The translations under genes were made by a program, and so were the position numbers. Below, one piece after another: positions 22,501 to 33,258 of a stretch of 64,000 nt of DNA (its first letter is position 1; every line of letters begins with the position of its first letter). Origin of the DNA: Dactylorhiza incarnata (lineage: Eukaryota > Streptophyta > Magnoliopsida > Asparagales > Orchidaceae); NCBI GenBank assembly GCA_033032865.1, contig JAWHQI010000273.1, positions 62,001 through 126,000 on the forward strand. The letters run 5' to 3'. The notes under the pieces are model-generated. The model did not search any database and was not told the origin of the DNA. It saw only the letters and a program-made list of their open reading frames with translations.

Positions 22501-23094
22501 TGTGTATATGCTAGATATCAGGTGAACTCTAAGGAATCTCACTATACTGCCGCAAAGCGAATTTTGAGATATCTTAAGGGTACACCAAATCTTGGCTTAT
22601 GGTACCCAAGAAGTAATGATAGCGAGCTAATAGGTTTTTCAGATGTAGACTTTGCAGGTAGTAAAGATGACAGGAAAAGCACTTCCGGGACATGCCAATT
22701 TCTCGGAAGAAGACTTATTTCCTGGAGCAGCAAGAAGTAGAATTGTGTTGCAATTTCAACCGCCGAGTCAAAATGCATTTTTGCAGGCAGTTGTTGCGCA
22801 AAACTTCTTTGGATAAAGAATCAGCTTGAAGATTACAACTTGAAGTTCAAAGAAATTCCAATGTTTTGCGACTCGTCCAGTGCTATAGCAATTGCAAATA
22901 ATCTAGTCTCGCACAGCCGGACAAAGCATATTGAGTTGAGATATCATTTCATCCGGGAGCATGTGGAGAATTGGGACATCAATCTATGCGATGTCCCTAC
23001 GGATAAGCAAGTTGCAGATATTTTCACGAAGCCGCTGGATGAGACCAAGTTCTCTTTCTTCAAGACAGAGCTTGGGATGCTCAACATGGAGTAA
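22500..23094 (+). pseudogene. pol: RNase H of element A (copia)
   Basis: [20 protein letters not shown], then [16 protein letters not shown] and [17 protein letters not shown] at 22738-22740 replaces the usual Gln in KKQ. The frame then runs on with NCVAISTAESKCIFAG, FCDSSSAIAIANNLVSHSRT and DIFTKPLDETKFSFF and ends at 23094. Landmarks and length fit a complete copia RNase H with one nonsense change. Confidence 0.92.
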
Positions 23095-23199
23095 TATTCA
23101 AGTCAGGAATGAAGCCATGAAGAGATGAAGAATTTCACATGTTCTAATTCTCAAGGAAGCAAAAGCCTAAATTTTTCCAGAAAAATCGAAGTCTTCTTG

Positions 23200-23310
23200 A
23201 TAATTCTCGAGAAATGGGTAGTCCCTCGAGAAATGATCAGGCACAGATGAATATGCTGGATTCCTCGATTTCTCGAGAAATCAATTAGCTCTCGAGTATT
23301 GGATTATCTT
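23200..23310 (+). promoter_or_regulatory. CTCGAGAA cluster between pol and ORF3
   Basis: Five ctcgag-type sites within about 110 bp (ttctcgagaa exact at two places, cctcgagaa, ctctcgagta). They match the array in the U3 of this element's own LTR. They lie about 110-220 bp upstream of a TATAAATA box. Confidence 0.6.
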
Positions 23311-23417
23311 TCTCAAAAAATCAGAAACATTTTCTTTCGGGAATATGAAAGGGCAGGTGCGCAGATTTTATTTTAAATGTTAAATAGACTTAATTAGCTG
23401 TTAAATAAAATCAAAAC

Positions 23418-23425
23418 TATAAATA
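23418..23425 (+). promoter_or_regulatory. TATA box upstream of ORF3, element A
   Basis: TATAAATA, 31 bp before the ORF3 ATG at 23456 measured from the box end. A start site about 30 bp downstream would fall just before that ATG. Element B has the same octamer upstream of its ORF3. Confidence 0.5.
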
Positions 23426-23455
23426 GAAAATCGAATGACTTAATGTTCACGCAAA

Positions 23456-25023
23456 ATGTCTCCACAATACAAAGGTGGGACATCAGGATAACCAAGCCAG
23501 GTAATGTAGGTGCAAGTTCTCAGGGGGAGCCTCAACCTTCTGAAAATGTTGGCAATGAGGTTGTGACTCCAGCTTAAGCTCCAGGTTGGACTTCATCTCC
23601 AGCTCCTCCTTCTGATACACCTCATCAAGATGATGTTATTCCATTTCCTCCTCCTCCTCCAGTTGTTGTTGTTGACATTATTTAGGTTGATGATGTTGAA
23701 AGCACAATTGCTGCTATTGTTACTGAGATTCAACAAGAAAACCTTGAAGAGCACAGTCCCAGTGGCCAAAGGGCAGGGTCTGGTGCTGATTTTGATTTCT
23801 ACAATGAAGCAGATGATGATTCAGTCCATGGTTTATCTCCTCCCCCAATACATGTTGAGGGGGAGAAAGAGTTCTTTTTGGACACAAATAAGGATGCTCA
23901 AGGAGAGCAAGTTGGTGGAGAAGGTGATGTGATCAAAGTTTCTTCTCCTAAAGTTGTCAGTTCTGTGATTCTTAAAGAACTTCCTGAAGATGTCCAACCT
24001 GCTATCATTCCACCATTGTTTGAAGAAAATTCTCTTATTGTTAAGATAGAGATGTTACTTAAAAAGCAAATTGATCAGTTTGATTATTCATTTAAAGAAA
24101 TTCATGCTAGAATTACTGATGATGAAAAAGAAATGAATAGAAAAGTAGCTGAATCCAAAGCCAGTACTGATCAGCTCAAAGAGCTTGTCATTTAGGGTGG
24201 AAAGGCCATAGATCACACCATTCAGGGTGTAGCAAGAGTTCTGGAAGAAGTTATTGAAGTCAGAAAAACTCAGGAATCAATGACTTCTAAGGCTGAAGAA
24301 AGTTCTTTCAAGATTATTGATGAGGTGGGAATGTTCAAAGAATCTGTTATCCAAACCCTTACTGTAGAAGTCAGAAAGGTGGAGGACAAGATGACAGAAT
24401 TATTGGATTACTCTTTATCTGAATTGCAAAGGAATTTGGGAAATCAGTTTGAACAAATGAATTCTGGTGTTCAGAAACAGATTGCAGAGGTCAATGCTCA
24501 TACTACAAAGTCTGTTATGTGGATTCATAATGAAATTTTTCCAGATTTTGCTCTACAACCTCAATTTTCACCTAGACCCACAGAGCAACCTGCATATGTA
24601 TCTCCTGCTGACTATTCCCAGGCTTGGCCTGCAGAGCAATCAGAAATTCAGTCCAAGGTGCCAAGCTCAAGGAAGAGGAAGTATGGAGAAGGACCATCTG
24701 CTAGCAGGTCAGTTCCTGGATCAAGCTCAGCAGGCTCTGGAAAAGTTATTGTTGTTGAAGTACTTCCTGAAGTGTGGAGTCTTGTTTCTAGGATAATTAT
24801 TCTTGACTCACTCAAGCTTGTAGATGAAGGAGGAATGAAAGTCTCAGACTATTACAGTTCAACTGAATGGAAAAAGTATCAGACTAGTCTAACAAAGAGA
24901 AGGATTCATTACAGGAATTATGGTTATAACAATCCTTCAGCTCCAGCCCCTCCTCCAAAGTACTATCCTAAGCATTATGCTTATTTTGCAAGACAAGAAC
25001 AGAAGAATAGAGGCAAGGCCTGA
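23456..25023 (+). pseudogene. ORF3 of element A (Sirevirus third ORF, often called env-like)
   Basis: Begins MSPQYKGG and shifts frame once near 23485. It then runs to RQEQKNRGKA at 25023, with in-frame stops near 23576, 23683 and 24193 (TAA, TAG, TAG, all one change from Gln codons). The first part is proline-rich and acidic. A helical, coiled-coil-like region (about 23980-24530) follows, then a basic SSRKRKY patch that could be a nuclear signal. The C-terminus has WSLVSRIII, STEWKKYQ and KYYPKHYAYFARQ, which are shared with ORF3 of element B. I see no signal peptide and no convincing membrane span, so the name env-like has no support here. Its function is unknown. Confidence 0.8.
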
Positions 25024-25233
25024 AGCAAAATGGCAGAGCTTAATCAAATCTTTTGATAATTTTGATTGTGTGAACATTAAATCATTTTGACAATCTTAAT
25101 CATATATAGTTTTTGATTTTGCTGCCCATTTTGTCTTCATATTTTTTCTTCTATGATGTATAGCATATTGGTTTTATTTTGTAGCAATTCATCTTAGTTT
25201 ATAAGGTTCTGTCTTCTACAAATAGGGGGAGAT
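25024..25233 (+). promoter_or_regulatory. 3' noncoding region and polypurine tract of element A
   Basis: AT-rich sequence, then agggggagat at 25224-25233 directly before the 3' LTR. It would prime plus-strand DNA synthesis. Confidence 0.9.
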
Positions 25234-27153
25234 TGTTGGGAATTGTATCCACAGTTACCTTGATTTGAAGAAGTCCCCTTGAACTAAGTTGAATTGAGTT
25301 TGTATTTGATGTTGCTCTCTAGTAATGTGTTTGCAAGTTTTAAATGGCCAAGTACAAACCAATGTCAGGTTTAAATGGGCCATCAAACACAGGCCTATGC
25401 AATGTAATTCCTCATTGTATGGACCTGTTGACTCGTGTGAAATCTCTCTATTGGGATGTACTTCTTATTCAAACACAAAGGAAGATCTAAAGGAAGGTGC
25501 TGTTATTCTGTGTTCAAGGAAGAAACAAAACTTTTCTAAGTAATTCTGCGTTCGACGAAAGTTGGTGCGTTCGTCAATCTCAGTTCGACGAACGGAAGTA
25601 TTTTCGTCGAACTCTGTTCGTTGTTCATTTTGCTGAAGATCTAAGTTCAGCTTTTGTCGATCTCAGTTCGACGAACTGAATAAATTTCATCGATCTCGAT
25701 TGTGCCTAAGCTGAAAGTAGTTCGTCGATCGCATTCGTCGATCTCCGTTCAACGAACAGAAGAAGTTTTCGTCGACCGCTGTTCTGCCTAAGTTGAAAGT
25801 AATTTCGTCGATCGCGTTCGTCGATCTCAGTTCGACGAACTTAAATTGTTTTTTCGATCTCAGTTTTTGCTGAAGTTAAAGCAATTTCGTCGATCGTTGA
25901 TCTCCGTTCGACGAAGTAACGAAATTTCGTCGACCGCTGTTTAGCTAAAATTTGAAGTGATTTCTTTGATCATCTTTTGTCGATCTCCGTTCGACGAACT
26001 ATGAGATTTCGTCGAGCGCTGTTTTATTGAAAATGAAGTATTTCTTTGAGCTCAGTTCGACTAATCTTCTGAGGGCGACGAATTGACTCAATGTTGTTTT
26101 GATTCTCCATTTCTTTTCTCGAGAAGATTATCTATCTCTCGAGAAGATTTTCTCTCCTGTAAAATCCTTCTATATTTCTTCTCGAAGCCGAAGCCTATTT
26201 AGTTCTTGAGAAATACTTTGTTCTCGAGAAATTAATTGTTTTGTTCTTAATCCTGTTTTCTCAGAAGCTCTTTTATTTCTCGGGAAGTCCTTTGTGTTCT
26301 CGACAAATCTGTTCATATCCTGAAATCATTTTTTCAATCCTTTTTGACGGGACATTAATTCATTCTGTCTATTCTAACGGCTCTTTTGATTTCGTTTAAG
26401 CTTTATTCTACCTTAATTGATGTCGTTAAGCCTTTGATTATATAAGGCTCTCATTCATAAGATTCATAATTAATTCTGATCAAACCCTAACTCTCCTTCT
26501 GCTCCAAGAACGAGAAAGTGCCACCTCCTGTCGCAAAAGCTGGAGATCAATTTGTTGTTCTAAATCAGTTGTCTCCAGTGGAAAAAAAGGTTCGATTGAT
26601 CATTGCTCCTTCCTCTACATAATCTATTGGATCAAGTCGAATCGAAGAAGGTCAGATCTGAGTTTTTATTGTTCTTCCTCATCGACATCAAGTCAAAGCT
26701 TTTCAAGCCACAAGAAGGAAGAAGATCTCTCAAGCCTTTCAGATCTGGTTATGTTTTGATAATTTTGTATCAAAACTATTATTACATTTGATTGTAGGAG
26801 AAGTTTTCTCCGAGATGTAGGAGAGGTTATTCTCCGAGTTGTAAGAGAGAGATTCTCTCTGAGTTTGAAGGAGATTTGTCTCTGAGATTGTAGGAGTATT
26901 GACTCCGAGATTGTAGGATCATTCTTGATCCGAGTTATAGTGAAGTAGTCAAGTCTAGTTGTGGTGCTAGATTGGCGAGGCCGGCAAGTGGAGTACCCAA
27001 GAATGGGGAACCGCTATAAATTCCTTGTGTTATCTGTGTTTGTGATTTGCTTTCTGTGCGCTCTAATTCATCAAGTCTTTAATTCCGCAAAAGACACAGT
27101 TATCACCTATTCACCCCTCTCTAGGTGATTTAGGCTGGCAACTAGATACTTCA
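25234..27153 (+). repeat. 3' LTR of element A
   Basis: 1,920 bp, same ends and order of motifs as the 5' LTR: TCGA array, ctcgagaa array and TATATAA at 26439. Small differences are scattered along the length. Confidence 0.95.
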
Positions 27154-27158
27154 CATCC
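27154..27158. repeat. Target site duplication of element A, right
   Basis: catcc, identical to 14387-14391. Confidence 0.95.
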
Positions 27159-27269
27159 CAAACCTCCCTTTCTCAAGATATTTAATATCATGGGTTCTTA
27201 ACATTTCTTAATTGTCTAATGACATTGAAGGGTGTTGCTGCAAGGTTATTTTGGAGTATAAGTTCATAA

Positions 27270-27850
27270 CCAAAGATTATTATTCTCACCCACAATTGAG
27301 GTATCATATGAGATCAACCAAGTTTAGCCTAATCCAATTGGCCTAAAACTTCCACCAAAGATTAATTAGTAACTAAATAAGGTTATACCAATGTTTGGTC
27401 GTCAGATGATAATTATCTTGAAGTATATGACCATAATTAGAATTACTATCTACACCCACAATTAGGACTTTATATGAGATTTGCTAAGTTAGACTAAACC
27501 AATTGGCCCAAAACGTCTACCAAGGAATAATGAGTTACTAAATAAGGTTCTACCAAAGTTTGGTCATCACATGATACTTATCTTGAAGTATATGACCATA
27601 ATTAGAAGTACTATTTGCACCCACAAATAGGGCTTTATATGAGATTTGATAAGTTAGACTAAACCAATTGGCCCAAAACTTCAACCAAAAATTAATGACT
27701 TACTGAATAAGGCTCTACCAAAATTTGGTCATCATATGATAATTATCTTAAAGCATATGGCCATAATTAGAATTACTATCCGCACCCACAATTAGGGCTT
27801 TATATGAGATTTGATAAGTTAGACTGAACCAATTGGCCTAGAATTTCTAT
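27270..27850. repeat. Tandem array, 165-bp units, about 3.5 copies
   Basis: ccataattag occurs at 27431, 27596 and 27761, exactly 165 bp apart. Surrounding blocks (gataagttagactaaaccaa, tttggtcatcatatgataa) repeat in step. Part of LTR-2. Confidence 0.92.
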
Positions 27851-27899
27851 CATAGGTGTAATAAGATATGAATAATTGTCTACATGAGATTTGAAATTT

Positions 27900-28260
27900 T
27901 TCCAATTTATTTTGTCTTCATTATTTCATATATTTAAAAGTGTGACATAATTCAAAAATTGTCAAATAATAGGAGTTATTATTCTAAAATTCCCTAAATA
28001 ATTTCAGAGGTGTATTTTGACATAAATAAGGTTTTACCTGAGTTTTGGAATTTTTCCCATTTTTGTGGACTCCATTATTTCATATATTTAAAAGTGTGAC
28101 ATAACTAAAATATTGTCAAATAATATGAGTCATTATTCTAAAATTCTCAAAATAATTCGAAAGGTGTATTTTGACATAAATAAGGTTCTACCAGAATTTT
28201 GAAAATTTTTTATTTATTTGGTCACCCAAATTGCATTTATTTAGATGTGTGACAAATTCT
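27900..28260. repeat. Second LTR-2 array, 154-bp units
   Basis: cattatttcatatatttaaa occurs at 27919 and 28073 with matching flanks; a third, weaker copy follows. Confidence 0.85.
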
Positions 28261-30267
28261 AAATAATGTCATACCATAGTAATAATTATCCAAATTTTCT
28301 CAAATTAATTCCAGAGATACAATTTGACCTCTCTGAGAGTCTCCCAGAGTTTCAATATCATGCATTTGGTATTTTAGAAAGAGTTCACTAAAATACAATT
28401 TGTGTCACATGCGTGTCACATTTTGAACTCTACAAATTATTCAAAGTAAAATTTACTCACATGCATGAGTCCATTTGGCCTCAAACCTATCCCATAGATG
28501 TAAAATGACCTAAAGAACATGTCAACACAAATTTGGTATTTTTCACATCACTTAAGACATAAAAATTTCATTTATATCTTAAGTGTCACATCTCTAAATT
28601 TTTCAATAAAACTTTAGAAAAATTAATTCCAAAAATTCTAAAATTTACAGAGATGGTGCATAACATCATAACACATATAGGGTCCAAATTTCATTGACAT
28701 GCAGCTAATAGTTTAAGAGAAATACAAAATAAAATATTTCCATGGTCATTAAAATACCCTAACTTTGTTTGAATCAAGATTGTGAGAGCTACAGGTCACC
28801 TCAGAAGGAGTTCAACCACAATTCGGGAATCCCTCACCAAGGGCTACAACATTAATGTTGAAGCCTTAGTCTGATTTTAACCAGAGCTAGCTCAAAACTG
28901 AGCATGAATGGGTTGTCCTGGGTTTGACCAACTCAACATTTCACTTAGATCATGCTTATGTCTGCGTGTAGCCAGATCTGCATGAATATTGGCGCAGATC
29001 TAACGGCTCCCCGTCATCTTCAAGCTCCAGCGACGGCCAGGATATCCCCGACCTGGAGCGGCTTTGAAGTTGATTTCCCGTCCACCCGAGCATCTTCCCA
29101 ACCAACCACCGCCACCACCACCTCCTTCGAGGTGAGGGTTGTAGAAGGGTGGTGGCACGACGACCTTAGGTGGCCGTAAACAAGATTATGACATGGACAA
29201 AATCCAAGTTTTTGGTCGATTGAATGAGCTCGATTCGAGCACAATTGAGCTCGAATCTCCATATAAATGATTTGGGAAGCTAGGACAGAGGGAGAAGAGA
29301 AGAAACACACTTATAATCGAGCTTGAGCCCTGGTAATTCTTCGGGGAGGCATGGTGGTGGTAGCTTCCGGCGGCCTTGCTCTATTCTGACTCCTTGACCT
29401 CAAAAGCTTCGACTGAATGGCTCGCTCGACTCCTTAGTGGATGGGGAAGGTGATTGAAGTTTCAAATGGGGCTAAGGGTGGCTGTATATGGAAAATCAAT
29501 TAAAGCGGGCTCGACCTTGCCTTATTTCTCCCTCCTTGGCTCCACTTGGCATCCACCTAGCACTAATTCGGTTAGGCATGCTGAGGTGAGTAAAGGCTTC
29601 AGCTTGGGGATAAGAATGGAGGTGCCAAGTGGCCTCCATTCCAAATATCACTCATGTCCTATATGGGATTTGGTTAAAAGACCAAATTGACCACATGCAT
29701 GCAATTGCATACTGCTTTCAGAGGGTAAGGGGTGGTATTTACCCTTTGGACTGCATAGTGGTCCTTGGGCCAAGCTCTTAACCTATTGGAATTGGGCTTA
29801 GCACCTCAATTTCTCTTTTAGGCCAATATTTGACCATGATTAACCTTGGGGTTGACTTGGTCAAATTGATGATGTGGCTGACCCCACTTGGTAGTCTTGG
29901 GTCCTATGTCATCACCCAAAGTGAGTTGGGTCATGGCGGGGTCATGGGGAGGTCAATTTAACCTAATTAAGACAATTTGGGTTATGTTGACATAGAGTTG
30001 ACTAAGGTCAAATCTAGGGAATTAGGTGACCCAACGAAGTTGATCATGACTCTAATGACATATATTTGTAATCATTGGGGTGAGGTGAGTTCAATTTGGT
30101 AATTAAGGATTCAATTGGGGTGAACTAGGCTATGTTGACCTAGTTTGACTTGGGTTCACAAGGTGGGTTTACCAAGCCTATTGTGTCCTAGGCATTTCAC
30201 CTTGCCCTAGCCATGTCATCATGACCTATATTACCTTAAGGGGTCTAGTAAGAAAGGGGATGTTGCA

Positions 30268-30724
30268 ATATGCGTGTAAGAAGGGCATGGGCGCGCTCGC
30301 ACCACCGCGCATGGGGTTTATACAGATGCGCGCTGCCGCACACGCAGATGCATGCAAACGCACGTGGACATGCATGCACCCCCTGCCAGGCACGGTTGCG
30401 TGCTATTCTGGCTGTGGCAGGAATTCTGTGTCGGGTTGTCTTTTTGGTTTGGGCGAGACCTCGCACGACTGAGGTGAACCATTCCTGAGCCGACCATGGT
30501 CGCGGGTTATGAACGCCGATTTGACTTGAATTTTAGGGGAACACCATCAAATGTCACCCAATTTTCGGAGGTCGTTACTTGTAAAAATGAATCCGGGAAT
30601 TTTTCCTGATTGTCATATCTCCTTTGATGTGTGATATTATTTGTTTGGTTAGGGCGTTGAAATCATTTGTTCATGAGTCCCTTTGCACGTTTGCTTGGGA
30701 GAATCATCGGGCCCTTGTGATTAT
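30268..30724. other. Spacer between LTR-2 and minisatellite
   Basis: GC-rich 30280-30480, with only chance open frames, then unique sequence. No gene or element is recognised. Confidence 0.5.
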
Positions 30725-31172
30725 GAGCTTGCCACTTGGTGTTGGCACCGGAGGCAAACACTCAAGTTATGAGCTCATTGCTCGGCGTTAGTGCTTAGTT
30801 ATGTGAGCTCACTGCTCGACGTAGGATTAGAAGGTCATCGCTAGGGTTATGAGCTCGCTACTTGGCGCTAACACCGAAGGTCGGTGCTCGGGTTTATGAG
30901 CTCGCTGCTCAGCATTAACACAGGAGGTCGGCGCTTGTATTTGTGAGCTCACTGCTCGATGTAAGCATAGGAGGCCAGCTCTCGAATTTGTGAGCTAACT
31001 GCTCGGCGTAAGCACTAGAGGTTGTCACTCAAGTTATATGCTCTCTGCTTGACGTTAGCACTAGAGGTCGGTGCTCAGGTTTGTGAGATCGCTACTCAGC
31101 GTAAGCACCAGAGGTTGTCACTCAAGTTATGAGCTCGTTGCTTGGCGTTAGCACTAGAGGTCAACACTCGGT

Positions 31173-31382
31173 GATGCAGGACGTCGGGGCCCCAACAGCA
31201 ACCCGTGACATCATACCAGCTAGCAAACCATGGCCAAGCACACCTGCCAGAAGGAATGTAGCACTGGCACCCCAACCCGTCTCCGCGCCTGTTCTCAGCG
31301 CAGCGAGTTGTTGAGGCTGGGGCTCGATCCCCAGACCTCCTTGATAAGAACCACTCCTAACAGGCCTTATCACCAACTGACC
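31173..31382 (-). mobile_element. SINE-like element, copy 1 (inverted)
   Basis: 210 bp. On the minus strand the head reads gtcagttggtgataaggcc, resembling a tRNA box A. About 45 bp on is ggggatcgagcccc, resembling a box B. The tail ends cctgcatc. It is nearly identical in reverse to copy 3. A tRNA-derived SINE is the best reading. The alternative is an unclassified short repeat. Confidence 0.55.
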
Positions 31383-31390
31383 TCTTTGCG

Positions 31391-31523
31391 CATGTTCTCA
31401 GCAGCGGAGACGGGTTGGGGTGCCTGGGCTGCAGTCCTTCTGGCAGGCATGCTTGGTCGTGGTCCGCTAGCTGGTGTGATGTCTTGGGGTGCGGACGGGG
31501 CCCCGGCATCCTGCATCAAAAAA
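31391..31523 (+). mobile_element. SINE-like element, copy 2 (5'-truncated, with A-tail)
   Basis: Matches the last 125 bp of copies 1 and 3, from tgttctcagc to cctgcatc, and continues into six A. 5' truncation plus a short A-tail fits reverse transcription of a SINE transcript. Confidence 0.55.
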
Positions 31524-31539
31524 GTGTACTTTTTTTATG

Positions 31540-31749
31540 GGTCAGTTGGTGATAAGGCCTGTTAGGAGTGGTTCTTATCAAGGAGGTCTGGGGATCGAGC
31601 CCCAATCTCAACAACACATCGCGCTGAGAACAAGCATGGAGACGGGTTGGGGTGCGTGGGTTGCAGTCCTTCTGGCAGGCGTGCTTGGCCGTAGTCCGCT
31701 AGCTGGTGTGATGCCATGGGGTGTGGTCGGGGGCCCGACGTACTGCATC
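31540..31749 (+). mobile_element. SINE-like element, copy 3
   Basis: 210 bp, plus orientation, ending ctgcatc. The whole three-copy cluster lies between two cactcgg repeats (31165-31171 and 31749-31755). These could be a target duplication, though the minisatellite unit also contains this motif. Confidence 0.55.
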
Positions 31750-32639
31750 ACTCGGGGTTTGTGAGCACTTTGCTCAGTGTAGGGTGGCTTTCCCATTTCT
31801 TATCGAAGGTCGATGCTCAAGTTGTGAGCTCGCTGCATGGTGTTGGCACCGGAGGTCGTCGCCCAAGTTATGAGTTCGTTGCTCTGTGCTAGGGTCACTG
31901 AAGTTTGGCGCTCGAGTTTGTGAGCATGCTGCTCAGTATAGGGGGGTTGCCCCTTTCTTACCAGATGTCAGCGCTCAAGTTGTAAGAGTGATACTTAGTG
32001 CGGGGGCACCAGAGGTTGGCGCTCAATGGGGAAACCCAGTGTGTGCCCGGTCATAAAGGGGGCAGCCCCTCCACCGTCGTAGGGCATGAGCTCGTTGCTC
32101 GGCGTAAGAACCAGAGGTTTGACACTCGATTATAAGCTTGTTTCTCGACATTAACACTGGAATTCGTTGTCTAACCCTTCATAGATTTGTTGACCGGAAT
32201 CCCATTTTCCTCTCGGTCATAGAGGGGGCAGGCCTCCACGGAAGTAGGATGCAAATTCACTGCTCGGCGCAAGCATCGGATGTCGACACTCAATTATGAG
32301 CTCGTTGCTCGACATTACCATCAGGGGTTGTGTCCTTACCCTTAGGAGATTCATTTTTGGAGACCTACATTGCAAATAATGTCAGATGATGGTAAGGTAA
32401 TTTATTGATTTGTGGGGGGGGGGTCCCGTGAATTATTACACAGCACTACCTCTTAGATGCTCACTGCATACTCCTTTGTGAATTTCTCTCAGAGCATACT
32501 CTGCTTCGGTAATGGGCAGACACTTCAACTAGGGTCCGGAAAAGGAGCATTTGTAATGCTCCTTATGAATGATAGAGAACGAGGCACGGTGCATTCGCAA
32601 ACGCCATGCCTCTAGGCAATCCACTGGCAGTCGCCCAGT

Positions 32640-33258
32640 CTCTTGGTAAGCAATGATAGGATTCATCCAACAAGACTCTCCCCGGTTATGATAGTGATTT
32701 CCCATGGTTTGTGAATGTAGTGGACCATCATATCCTCAACTCGACGACACTTTGATTTGTAGCCTGAGGGGGAGGTTGTCAGCTTGGAGAGCTTGTCTCC
32801 TTTGAAGTTTTGCTCTCTAGGGATGTGGAGAATCTGATGTGATTGGAACATTGCGAGAAGTGATGTAGTGAGCTGAAGGTTATATGCAAGCTATTCATTA
32901 TCTGTCTCATTGTCCCCCTCGACCTGTGAGACCACTAGCTTGGAATTTGAGTTTATGGTTAAATTTTTTACCCCGGAGTCGATGGCTAAGTGAAGACTGT
33001 CAATTAGAACCTAGTACTCTGCGATGTTGTTGGTGGCCGAAAACTTCAACTAGAGGTCATACTTGAGGGTGCCCCCTCACGACTCACCAACAACAAACCG
33101 TGCCCGCCCCCACATCCCCTGATGACCCATTGACATATAAGACCTAGTGTGCAAGAGCAGAGTTGTTGGGGTCAGGAGATGCTTCCGGAGGTAGAGTGCA
33201 CTCTACCACGAAGTCGACCATACTTGCGATTTGATGTCGGGCCTTGGCAGAAACTAAA
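32640..33258 (-). pseudogene. Tat-type gypsy RNase H remnant (E), left part
   Basis: On the minus strand it starts near 33240 with ARHQIASMVDFVVE, matching the KAQVLADFLVD segment of element D pol. It then decays through the second RNase H and is again clear at SHQILHIPREQNFKGDKLSK (about 32840-32790), matching FIIEHIPRTQNEEADELSK in D. Many stops and shifts make it non-functional. The segment before it in reading order lies at 62706-62995, on the other side of solo LTR-3. Confidence 0.75.
33254..33258. repeat. Target site duplication of LTR-3, left
   Basis: ctaaa; the right copy is ctaga at 62701-62705, one transition apart. Confidence 0.75.

Larger units (their letters stand above)
14392..27153 (+). 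mobile_element. Element A: full-length Ty1/copia Sirevirus with third ORF
   Basis: 12,762 bp flanked by a perfect 5-bp target duplication. It has LTRs of 1,906 and 1,920 bp that begin TGTTGGG and end CTTCA, a tRNA-Met primer site, and the copia domain order gag, protease, integrase, RT, RNase H. A third ORF follows, with a polypurine tract before the 3' LTR. Extra polypurine-like gggggag copies occur at 23521 and 23857. A third ORF, long LTRs and repeated polypurine motifs together mark the Sirevirus lineage. In the first 310 bp the LTRs differ at about 12 positions plus indels, so the insertion is not recent. All three reading frames are broken by single-base changes, and gag is split by solo LTR F. 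Confidence 0.95.
12776..30267 (-). mobile_element. LTR-2: long gypsy LTR (about 4.7 kb net), split by element A
   Basis: It starts tgtaaaactcc next to a primer site. It probably ends gggatgttgca at 30267, the reverse complement of a start like that of LTR-3 (tgtaacattcc). The left piece is 12776-14391 and the right piece 27159-30267. The stretch 14310-14391 aligns with 3110-3260 of LTR-1. The right piece holds two tandem arrays and, towards 30267, many TTGACC/GGTCAA motifs. Within the right piece a GC-richer block (28950-29180) has a short chance open frame. No gene is seen. The net length of about 4,725 bp is long for an LTR. The right boundary is inferred from one similarity. Confidence 0.6.
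30725..32340. repeat. Degenerate 46-47 bp minisatellite, interrupted by SINE-like cluster
   Basis: Units contain gagctcgctgctcggcg, then gcaccggaggtcggcgctc. Starts at 30771, 30851 and 30898 fit multiples of about 46 bp. The array runs 30725-31172 and resumes 31756-32340, with increasing decay and some non-repeat sequence to the right (32030-32070, 32185-32240). There is no open frame of note. Confidence 0.85.

Noticed and set aside
23456..25023. Envelope protein
   Set aside because: No signal peptide, membrane anchor or cleavage site is visible; basic and coiled-coil features fit an intracellular protein better.
30221..30488. Overlapping frames in a GC-rich patch
   Set aside because: Open in three frames at once because of base composition; no recognisable protein.
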